From Priapulus caudatus (Eukaryota > Priapulida > Priapulimorpha > Priapulimorphida > Priapulidae): 41,513 nt of DNA. Below are positions 13,324 to 23,338 of this stretch, one piece after another. The stretch spans positions 190,068 to 231,580 of the forward strand of contig NW_014577529.1 in NCBI RefSeq assembly GCF_000485595.1, in the 5' to 3' direction. How positions within the stretch are numbered: position 1 is the first letter of the stretch; each line of letters opens with the position of its first letter. The notes under the pieces were generated by a model. It saw nothing but the letters and a program-made list of their open reading frames with translations. It ran no database searches and was not told where the DNA came from. A program made the position numbers and the translations under genes.

Positions 13324-13422
13324 CTCTCTCTCTCTCTCTCGTGGGGGCGTGCGTGTTCATGCGTGCGTGCGCGCATCCCGTTTTATGCGCGTGTGCGTGT
13401 GCGTGCGTGCGTGCTGTGTGCG
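13278..13422. repeat. (TC)n then GCGT/GT tract
   Basis: A nearly pure TC run to 13340, followed by gcgtgcgt-type sequence to about 13420. Confidence 0.94.
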
Positions 13423-14060
13423 CATTTGTTGTCAGATACAAAGTCACAGCCAACCGATAAGTAAGTAGAACGCATTCAAACCCCCCGAGCAATCCGTGAC
13501 GATCTCGTTTCTCCTTCCTACCGTTAGATCGTTCCCCCCGTTCTCGGCATGGCGGCGTCTCCGTCTCGGCGATGACGATTTAAAACGGCGACGCTGATTT
13601 CTCGCTCTTATCTCTGCCGCACGAAATAACGGACGGAGAATGGCGACCGACGCACGCATGTGAAACGTCCGATAAGACGCCGTATTTGCATTAAGCCCGA
13701 TGAGGAAAAGACGGATTTTGATACCTATTCGGTTGTTTGCGCTGAAAATGCGGCTCGTCGTTATTTCTGCATAAATCACGGTCCGGCCGTCACGCGACAC
13801 TCGGCGTGTCAATGCAAGAAGCTCATTTGCATGTCATTAGATACGCGCCGTCTCTTCGCTCGTGGCCAATGACTCGCGTCGAAAGGCAGAGCGCGTCGAC
13901 GTAACGTGTTACCAACAAGAATGAAAAACGAAACTTCCTATAGATCTTTGTGCGAATTACACTCACCAATGCTATTTCTATATAGCCATATCCTCTCGCT
14001 CGCCCGCGCAGTGCGACTAGTCTACATGGGCTCACTGTCTGACGGCCTACCGCAATCTTG
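13423..14060. other. Non-coding stretch
   Basis: CpG-containing mixed sequence; no gene supported. Confidence 0.45.
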
Positions 14061-14061
14061 T

Positions 14062-14395
14062 TCTGACGTAGCAATTGTCGCTATTTTGACGTGACGTAAT
14101 AAGCATTCGCCATATTTAGTTGTGACGTAGGAGCATCGTCACCATGTTGTGACGTATAGAGCCCAGTTATGTTGTCGATACCCAGACAGTCCTACTATCT
14201 TGCCACAACCAAACTCGGCACAGCTCGGCTGATTCTGTACGTTCATCTAAGCTAAATAGCACAATCTAACGAAATGATCTGACGAAATGAACGTAGACGA
14301 AACGACGTAGTAAGAAATGACGTATGACGTGAGAGAGCAGCGTATTTGTCTGACGTTTGCCCAACGAACGTATCCAGTGTCGCCATCTTGTCGTG
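14062..14395 (+). promoter_or_regulatory. Array of TGACGT (CRE half-site) and YY1-like motifs
   Basis: TGACGT occurs at 14064, 14087, 14092, 14123, 14150, 14318, 14325 and 14351. Between copies lie GCCATNTT-like cores: tcgccatattt at 14107, caccatgttg at 14140 and cgccatcttg at 14381. The first part resembles a degenerate tandem repeat of about 30 bases. CREB/ATF proteins bind TGACGT and YY1 binds GCCATNTT. That it acts as a promoter or enhancer is inference. Confidence 0.5.
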
Positions 14396-15500
14396 ACCTA
14401 ACGAGCTTCCGCCATCCCGCCATGGCATATATTAGCCATTGTCACAATACTTCTACAGAAAGGCGCGCAGACGCGACATGTGTAAACGCTGCATGTACCC
14501 TGACTGCAGTACGTCACGTGTGTTCGCGCGTGCGAGCGTGCGTGCGTGCATGCATGTGCGCATGCATGAATTACTGCGAGCGTGCGTGCGTTACAGCTGC
14601 TACTGCGTCGTCGGGTTATACAGCCGGAGATGCGCCCATGACACTCACGAGTCGCACAATATTTGATCGCGTTCATTTGCGTCGGCCTCCCGCTAATTTC
14701 GACGTGCGCGAATTGTGGAAAGCGAATTTGTTTGCGATTCAATATTTATTCGCGTCCGATTAGATTTGCGTGTCGAACAATGTTTTCTCGGCGTGATTTT
14801 CCTCACTGTCCGCCGCATTGATTTGGCAGGTGCGGAGCCGGCCATATATTGAATTCCCTTTCTTAATTCCACGTTTGATTTTTTTTTTCGTTTCTGTACT
14901 AATGTGACAATTATTAGGCCTACGTCAAAAAGTAAATGAGAGGAGTTTATACTATAAAAACTATTTCGCCACCTGCGTCAGCTAGCGCGCGTGCGTGCGT
15001 GCGTGCGTGCGTGTGCATGTATATGTTTGTGCATGCTAGAGTGCATGGGTGCATGCGGGACAGAGTGAGCGTTTGTTGTGATGCTGTATAGCTTTTCTAA
15101 CAATTAATATCTTCCTGTGAACTGCGTGGAGAAAGGGAAACACGCTAGCTACACTTGCGTTTACCTATACTTTAATCGCATACTCCCCAACCAATGAGAG
15201 ATGATTACTATGAGTTATTAATTAGTAATTACGTCGCATAAATAATTAACATCACGATATTAATTTGGCGATGGTGAAATAATGACGTCGCTTTATATGC
15301 CACCACTATCAAACAACAAGAACCGCACTATCTATCAATATTGCTATTCAGATTGAACAGTTAAGATTACGCAATTCACCATTATTGCTCCATTGCATGG
15401 GGCAATATTCCCTGTCGGACGCCAGGGACCATTTTTTCCAGCTAGATGACGCGCTGACGTCACGCTACCAAAGACCGTATACTATTGTCAGGCGATATAG
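14396..15500. other. Non-coding stretch with GCGT microsatellites
   Basis: GCGT/GCAT runs at about 14525-14595 and 14985-15020. The AT-containing segment 14660-14880 looks single-copy. A palindromic CRE lies at 15455-15462. No gene recognised. Confidence 0.5.
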
Positions 15501-15504
15501 ATGT

Positions 15505-15575
15505 AGACATATATATATATATATAGCTATAAGATATATATAATATACTATAGCATATATATAACTATTATAGTA
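15505..15575. repeat. (TA)n region
   Basis: Interrupted TA runs with imperfect palindromic symmetry. Confidence 0.85.
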
Positions 15576-16300
15576 GGAGAGAAGAGAAGAGTGTGTGTGC
15601 ATAAAGATACAGATAGATAAGATTTAGAGTAGATTGATAGACGATCTAATAAGTATGATAGATACGATAGATAGTATGATTAGAGAGGGAGTGCAAGAGA
15701 AGAAAGGGGGAGAGGAGAGAAGGAGAGAGCGAGATTAGACGAGAGAGCGAGCGAGAGTGAGAGAGAGAACTGCGCGCGAGAGAGAGGAGGCGGCAGAGCA
15801 GAGGGTTAACGTATTGAAGAGAAGCGGGCGCGCTGCCAGCGAAAAAAAGAGGTGGTTATGAAAGGAAAAGGAATGGGGAGTGGAGTCCCGAGGGAAATAG
15901 AGAAGGGATACTTTAAGTTGCCCCCAAAGGGGCGAGGAGAAAGAGAAAGGAAGACGAAAGAGAAAGGTGGAGAAAGGAGCGAGGAAAGGGAACGGAGATG
16001 AGAGAGGTGATGAGATCAGACAGACAGAGCAGACAGACATGACAGGACAGACAAGAGAGAGGCAGAGACGAGAGAGAGAAGACGAGAAGGAAGCAGAGAA
16101 GAGAGAAACGCGCATAGCCGGAGCGAGCAGGACGAAAGAGAGAGAGGGAAGAAGAGTGATAGAGAGATGAGAGAGAGAGAGAGAGAGATGGAGAGAGGAA
16201 GAGAGAGAGAAAGGAAAGCGCGCGGCACGAGCGAGAGACGAGGAGGACGGCACAAAAACGCGAAAAACGAGAGAAATTGAGAGACAGAGAGAAAAATATC
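15576..16300. repeat. Polypurine (GA)-rich tract
   Basis: About 720 bases, strongly purine-rich on the plus strand, with GA, GATA and GACA motifs; the largest such tract in the window. Open frames across it are low-complexity artefacts. Confidence 0.93.
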
Positions 16301-16770
16301 AAGAGTGGGAAATAGCTAAAGCTGTGCTACGCCGCAGACTACGGAATTGGGGAACGAACCGTGACGGTATCTACTCTCGTGTACAGTATATGGACAACGC
16401 GGCGACGCGGTCTAACTGTTTGACATGTTTACCCTTTTCACTTCTATATTTATATGCCTATATATGTCTTTTATGTCTATAACGGCGTGGCCGTCTAGAG
16501 TGCTAGTGCGACCTAGCGGGGATGGATGGCGAACGTTTTTCAGAGGCTGCCTGTAAAACAATGAACGTACCACAGACTAAGCTAGACCGTATATCATACT
16601 GATGTACGTGATGGACTTCATATCGAGGACTACGATTGGGTCGTAGTCTGACGTCCTCATACATGAGCCATGTCGTCTGATTATGTCTGGGCGCATGTCA
16701 GCGGATACACCGGCACCCAGGCATAACGAGACAGCAGTCACATCTCACAGATGTGGCTTATAGAATGCCT
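16301..16770. other. Non-coding stretch
   Basis: Mixed sequence; contains a local inverted repeat around gactacg/cgtagtc near 16629-16650. No gene. Confidence 0.45.
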
Positions 16771-16774
16771 GATG

Positions 16775-16860
16775 TGTGTGTGTGTGATGTGTTGTGTGTG
16801 GTGGTGTGTGTGTGTGTGTGTAGGACGCGTGTGTCGGTTGTGGTGCGTGTGTGTGTGTGT

Positions 16861-16909
<49 letters not shown>

Positions 16910-17005
16910 TCGTGTGTCGTGTGTGTGTGTGTGTGTGTGTGCATTGGTGTGTATGGTGTGGTGTGTGGTGTGTGTGTGTTGTGTGTTTGTGTGTGCGCTG
17001 CAGTG
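16775..17005. repeat. (GT)n tract
   Basis: Interrupted GT dinucleotide array with a clean run at about 16866-16901. Confidence 0.96.
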
Positions 17006-18279
17006 CGTCGTGCCGGTGTCGCGTGCGTTGTTTGTTTGCCTGCGATTTGGTTAACGGAGCAGAACGCTTACTTAATTAGCCTAATAACACGAAATGTTCA
17101 TGTCTCTGACAGTTGCACATGTAGGTGGACCCGCAACGCAATACGAATTCACCCGCCAGAACGGTCAACAGCGTTGAGACGGTTACGTACCTTTAAACGC
17201 AAATATCCGAACGCCATACTATTGGGTAAATTTTTCCGTAGAGAAATCGCACAACACAGTAATATTTTAACGAGTCACAGTTCACCGATTGCGTCGAAGG
17301 TACTGAACAAAGAAGTTGCGGCGTTTAGTATCCTTTAACAGCAATAATAAATCCAGTGAAAGTAAAACGAGGGCCTAAAATGAAACTCGTGACGTATGAA
17401 ACCTTCGGCTCGACAAATAATAACAAGAACTACAACATTAATTAGCTTTATTCGTCCGTCGTTACGTGCCGGTTCGAACTTTTCTTCCGGTCCGTCGCGT
17501 CTGTATGTCTGTCTGCCAGTATCTTTGTCTTCTCTCCCATCCTGCCATCTTTCATCGACTGCACACTTCCACTTCTTCTGCCTTTTCACCTCACTTATCC
17601 TTAATACTCTTCTTAGCATCTCTAATTAAAATATGGCCATCGCACACGTAGCAGTTAACCACAACCAAAGTTCTTAATTAATCTATATTGAGTCGCGCAC
17701 TATAATAAAAAATGCGCGCCCGTAACTATATACAGATGGCCAGGCAGAGCGACAGACGCTCAGCTGACGTGAATAACTGTAGCCGGGATTCTTTACTGAT
17801 AAACTCACTGGCAACGGAATTACAAGTGCGCCGCCTCTCCCCACCGCGTTGATAGAGTCTTTGCTATAGCCGGTAGTACAGTAATTAAAGATATAAGCTG
17901 TGTAAATAACTTTAATCGCTATATCAACGTTTTATCTGTGGATATGCGTTCGAGCGCGAGCGTAGTGTGGGGGGGGGGCTTCTAATAGCAAAAGCAGTTT
18001 CAGCTCCTGTTTTACAGCAACAAAATCCATGTTTAAACCTACACTCCACGTCTTAGGGTCAAAAGGTTAATCAAGACACTTACTGCTTCGCGCGTCAAGC
18101 GCGGAAAGTAATTCAACGGTCCTATTCAATAAAGTGATACAAAATGGTAGGTCATGCGCTGAACACAAAAAAAGGTTTGCAACGTCGTCCGTTAGAGCCA
18201 GCCGAATGTACAATTCATCAGCCAATTCAAACGCGTGCATTTTTTCAATCATGCGACTATATCAAGTCCAATTCAGCGC
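17006..18279. other. Non-coding stretch
   Basis: No recognised gene or repeat apart from a G-run near 17970. Confidence 0.5.
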
Positions 18280-18283
18280 AACC

Positions 18284-19690
18284 GGTGGCTCAATCGCTAT
18301 GAAAAATCGGCTAGTGTGTCCAACACGCGTGCCAAGTCAAAACCCAGTGTTTCGCAATCACCCAGGTGTTTCTGGTGATTTATCTAACAAATTTAATATA
18401 AATTTAAACAGAAATTGAACGAACGGATATTGCATAAATTACGAAGCAGCATTAAGCGACATCACAATACAATAATAACCCAACTCACATATAAATTGCT
18501 AGCCTATATTCATAATGTTCTATCGCACCGATATATGGCGCATCTTTCCCGCTCACCCATTAGTCCTTTAACTCTATGCTTTTGAAATTGAGACTCTGCA
18601 ATGAAATTTGCATAATTAAAATCAAATAATCACCCTATACCGTCTAGTCATTCTGAGCCTTGGCATGCACAATTTAGATAAACACCAGCGCTGAAATAAT
18701 AAAATTACATATGTAATTAAATGTTAATAGAATCAATATTTCAAGCTTATCTAATATCAAGTCCATACTTTGTATATATGTGTAGTAGCGCCATTTAATA
18801 CCAAGTGTCCTGAATAATTTTCTATGCTTATATCAGGTTTCGAGCGTTCGCGTTCTAAGCTTTCTGCATGTATGCCCAGCAAAATCACAAATTAAAATAT
18901 TAGTTGCATCACATTGCAGAGGAATTCGCAAGGCAGCAAATTGATTTAAAACACTATTTGCAAGAAAAGTATGAATTAACAGATTTACGTTGATTGGCCG
19001 TATTGAAACAATCTAGGTTGTTTGTTTCGAACTCTGCCTAAACTGAAATAACAAATAATCTTGTTCTGCTCGCATGGAGCACACGTTTGACTGTGTTTTA
19101 GACATTACGGTGGACAATCATATGGTGCACACGGCAATGTACAATATAAATGAATATTGCAATACAACTGTAGCTCACCACAAAAAAAGAGACAATCAAA
19201 ATGCGTGAGTGGACGAGCGAAGTCAGTTTTTAATTGAGCAATCCACGACGTACTTATAGGAAAACGAAGAGTATATAGCGAGAGAACTCCATTAATACTC
19301 TTGATAATTATATGTGTAATTTTTTTATGTGAAAATAATAAATCATATCATATATAAAAGTTATAAATAATTTTATAAACTCAAAATGAATCACAATTGT
19401 CACGCGTAGATGGCGCTATACCCGCTTTTGAATTTCTTAGCATAAATCATTATATAATAATAATGATATAGTATGAATACATAGTATTACAACATAATTG
19501 TTCATAGCAGAAATTTTGCATTAAAGAATATTGTCAATCGAGAAATCTTTGTAAAACGAAACCAGACGAGTGTGACACCACAGCTTGAGTTTGTTATCTG
19601 CGTGCTATATAATATGCTATATAAATTGATCAAAACCCTACTACTTTGCCATATTTTTTTTAAATATATCAAACCCCAGCCCTTATTCAT
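18284..19690 (+). repeat. Permuted duplication, copy 1 (order P then Q)
   Basis: Segment P (about 18284-18740) matches 22149-22560 and segment Q (about 18780-19690) matches 21290-22145, so the two copies carry the same two blocks in opposite order, both in plus orientation. Differences are mostly single-base insertions or deletions. The unit has no coding signal. Confidence 0.85.
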
Positions 19691-20130
19691 GCACCTACAA
19701 AAATGAAGCAAAATCCATTTGAACGATGGCTCGAGCTGCCTGCCGACGGAGGCGATCGCGCTCGCCGCCGTTCGCTGCTACGCGACCGACCATGGAAACT
19801 GACTAATGCATAATATACCCCATTTTTGCCAAAAAATTGCCATGGCTTGAAAGTACGTCGACTGGCGTGCTCCAAAATAGGACGTTTAATATGGGAGCAT
19901 AGCAGTAACAACTATACCCAATTTCAAACAAGTGGGTCAAACGGTTCCTGAGTTATCGTTGACCATAGCCAAATGTTGACGGACAAACGGACGGCCGGAC
20001 GGACGAACGGACGGACGGACGGACGGACGGACGGACGAACGGACGGACGTACGACCCATGGCAATAGCTCAGCTTGACGATGTCAAGGTGAGCTAATAAA
20101 ATAGACGTAACGTTGCATTTATTATTCATT
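19690..20130 (+). repeat. Dispersed-repeat-like segment with (ACGG)n
   Basis: Contains a clean ACGG array at about 19979-20050 between a gtgggtcaaacggttcctga-type segment and a short tail (atagctcagcttgacg). This arrangement is common in interspersed repeats of invertebrates, but I cannot name the family. Confidence 0.5.
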
Positions 20131-20269
20131 TGAGAATGCTTTATTAAAAAGAGCCCCGCATATGTGTAAACATGCACCACCTGCAATTATGACGAGATCC
20201 GGTCATATCAATTCAATACTTATTTCACGTTGCTTTTCAAGCAAATAATAAAACAAGTAATCACATTAA

Positions 20270-20869
20270 AGGGAAAGTTTACTCTAGATTCTAGGGTTAT
20301 TTTCAGCTAATTTAGGTTATAATTACGCTACATAAAAAGTTTCATGGTTCAATCACCATTAGAAATATTTTTTTTTAATGTTTTAAAACTAACGACAACA
20401 GTTTTATTAAAACGACGGTGACGCCACTCAAAGCGCACGATCTGATAAGTTGCGCAAAACCACATTTCAGCCTAGGGCTACAGACCGAGGGTGTTTCTTA
20501 TTTATTCATTTAAAAGCAAAAGGATTGTAATATCTTATAAACGACATATATAGTTTCAGTTATAATATGGATAAATTTGCCCTAAAATGAATATCGTTCG
20601 GTTAAATAGCATTTAGGTATAAATATAATTGCCCTTTTGCGATTAGCCCACGGTCTGTAACGTACAAAATAAATTGTCAAATACGCAACTTTTTCGGGGT
20701 GGCAGCACGGTCGCGGGTGTCATGGCGCTGTTCAAATTTCGTAGCGCTGATGTGTAATTAATTATAACAATTAAATTAGGTATCTGGTAACAAATACGTG
20801 TGGGTATAGACGATTTGTTATACAGTAAGTACAGTTGTATACAGTAAAATCCTATAGGCTACTGTCCCT
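20270..20869. mobile_element. MITE bounded by TTAA target duplications
   Basis: TTAA at 20266-20269 precedes AGGGAAAG, and CTGTCCCT is followed by TTAA at 20870-20873, giving TIRs AGGGA(A/C)AG and a TTAA duplication. Interior inverted similarity (ctacagaccg near 20480 against cggtctgtaacg near 20652) shows that the element folds on itself. TTAA duplication is typical of piggyBac and Kolobok superfamilies. No transposase frame is present. Confidence 0.82.
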
Positions 20870-20873
20870 TTAA

Positions 20874-21285
20874 ATTACTTCGCAATTAACGTACTAATTC
20901 TATGCGCCAGAATTATAAGAATTTTCAAGGTAACACATGGTACACAGATATTGTTATCACAATCAAATTCTGTCTGATATGCAGGCATATCAGCAACTTA
21001 AAAGCATGCAGTGGCATCTAAAGCACCAAATCTAAGCTAAATAGAATGCACTACATTATAGAATTTATGCAACCCTATAGGCTTTTTTTGATCACTGCCA
21101 GAACTTGCTAATTTATTTACTTATTCAATTATTTCTAGACAAGAAAGTATAATTAGCTAAGATACTAGCTATAACATCTAATTTCGTATTGCATTTCATC
21201 TATAACAGGGTTCATAGTAGTAAGACACATGTTGAAATAAGGACTTATAAGACCCTTTCTGGAAGCCAAAATAAGACTTTTATTA
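20874..21285. other. AT-rich non-coding stretch
   Basis: No gene or recognisable repeat seen. Confidence 0.5.
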
Positions 21286-21289
21286 TTTG

Positions 21290-22560
21290 TATATATGGTA
21301 TCCCCATTTAATACCAAAGTGTCTGAATATTTTTCTATGCTATATCAGGTTCAGGTTCCTTCTACTGCATGGTAATCCAAATCACAAATTAAAATATTAT
21401 TGCATTCACATTGCAGAGGAATTCGCCAGCATTGATTAAACACTATTTGCAAGAAAATATATATTAACAATTTACGTGATTGCCTATTGAAACAATCTAG
21501 TTTTTTTGTTCGAACTTGCCTAAAACTAAATAACAAATATTTTGTTCCCTGCTGCATGGGAGCACACGTTGACTGTGTTTAGACATACGGTGCACAACAT
21601 ATGGGCACAGGCAATGTACAATATAAATGAAAGTGTCAATGACACTGTAGCTCACCACAAAAAAAGGACACAAATGCGTGAGTGAGAAGAAGTCAGTTTT
21701 AATTGAGCAACCAACGCGTACATTATAGAAAACGAAGAGTATATAGCGAGGAACTCCCATTATATACTCTTGATAATTATATGTGTAATTTTTTATGTGA
21801 AAATAATAAATAATATTATATATAAAATTATAAATAATTTATAAACCAAAATGAATCACAATTTTCACGCGTAGATGGCGCTATACCCGCTTTTGATGTT
21901 TCTTAGCATAAATCATTATATAATAATAATAATATATGAATAATAGTATAAATCATAATATGTTCATAGCAGAAATTTTGCATTAAAGATATTGTCAATG
22001 AAATCTTGTAAAACGAACCAGACGAGGTTGACACCACAGATTGTTTGTTATCTGCCGTGTCTATATAATACTGCTATATAATTGGACAAAACCCTACCTA
22101 CTTTGCATATTTTTTTTAAATAATATCAAAACCCTAGCCCTTATCTCAGTGGCTCAATCGCATGAAAAATCGGCTAGTGTGTCCACAGCGTGCCAGGTCA
22201 AACAGTTTTCCAATCACCAAGTGTTTCTGGTGGATTTTCTAACAATTTAATTATAAATTTAACAGAAATTGAACGAGGATATTGCATAAATTACGAGCAG
22301 CATTAAGCGACTCATACATAATAACCCATTACATATAAATTGCTAGCCTATATTCATAAATGTCTATCGCACGATATATGGCGCAGTCTTTCCCTCACCC
22401 AATTAGTCTTTAACTCTAGCTTTTGACATTGACTCTGCATGAATTTGCATATTAAATCAAATAATCACCCTATACCCTAGTCATCTGAGCCTTGGCATGC
22501 CAATTTAGATAAACCAGCCTGAATAATAAATTACATATGTAATTAAATGTTAATAATCAT
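21290..22560 (+). repeat. Permuted duplication, copy 2 (order Q then P)
   Basis: Block Q' (about 21290-22145) runs directly into block P' (about 22149-22560) at the join cccttatctcagtggctc, the reverse of the order in copy 1. Compared with copy 1 it is shorter, mostly by isolated one-base losses. Confidence 0.85.
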
Positions 22561-22587
22561 ATTCAATATCTATATCAATATTATCAA

Positions 22588-22623
22588 GAGCTAATAATGA
22601 CAAATTATTGTCATTATTAGCTC
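22588..22623. repeat. Perfect 16-bp hairpin
   Basis: gagctaataatgacaa at 22588-22603 is exactly complementary to ttgtcattattagctc at 22608-22623, with loop atta. Outside one mismatch the stem extends by atca/tgat. A related palindrome lies at 35281-35306. Confidence 0.9.
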
Positions 22624-23287
22624 CTGATATGATGCATGTATGGGGAGCAACAGGGAGGAAGGTCAATTCCTAGTTTTCCAGGGAAAAATATGCCATTTCG
22701 CAGTTTCTGGTTAAATTCACAATTTCTGCTTTTCCCACAATGGTTGACTTCTATTCCCAACAATTAAATTATCTAGTAGTTTCCAGTTCCAAGATAATTG
22801 AAACATCCAACCCCACACCCAAACAATACTGTTCCACCATCATGTATTATCAAGAGTATTTTCCTAATGAGATAGCAAGATCCAACCTACTCTGCTCCTG
22901 CTCTCTCACTAAATCTAATCCTAACCCCTCTTCACTTCTTCGCCCAATTAAATCCACGAATAAACCCACTGCTCTTCCTCCCCACTAAATTCATGCCTAA
23001 ATCCTCTCTTTCACTTCTTCGTACTAAGCAATATCTCACCCCTTTACCCCACTCCCCCAATAATTCCTCCTGGGTTTTTTACACAGGCTGACTATCGAAT
23101 ATGTCGCAGCCTTTCTAACCTTCCTCTCCCACCCCCACTCACCATCTACTTTAGTTCTCCCCACCATAAGCATGCCTGACCCCTCTCAACCACTCCCCAA
23201 TAATTCCCCATTGGTTGTGTCAACACGTGCTCACTATACTAAATACGCCTCGTCTCACTGACCCCCCCCCCCCACCACCAAACACAA
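22624..23287. other. Downstream flank of ACP7
   Basis: Pyrimidine-rich on the plus strand. It contains a weak tandem duplication with a spacing near 142 bases: ccaataattcc occurs near 23056 and 23197. If transcribed it is the 3' UTR; no canonical polyadenylation hexamer is seen on the minus strand. Confidence 0.5.
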
Positions 23288-23338
23288 CTAAATCCATCTT
23301 CGACCGCAGAAGGATGGCACAACCAGCAGGCCCCCGGA
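23288..23338 (-). CDS. ACP7: ACP7 terminal coding exon (candidate)
   Basis: Proposed last exon after a 94-nt intron with a pyrimidine-rich ctgcag acceptor. It encodes residues 426-441, SGGLLVVPSFCGRRWI, then TAG. The tail is short, and only a V-V-P-x-F-x-GRR pattern recalls the end of vertebrate ACP7, so this is the weakest exon. The alternative is reading through the exon 11 donor in frame. No AATAAA or ATTAAA is seen on this strand in the next 600 bases. Confidence 0.6.
   Translation of the reverse strand, partial: SGGLLVVPSFCGRRWI

Noticed and set aside
12943-13492. Long frames of repeated IHPS or MDGW units
   Set aside because: They are translations of the (CCAT)n array and cross the N gap; not genes.
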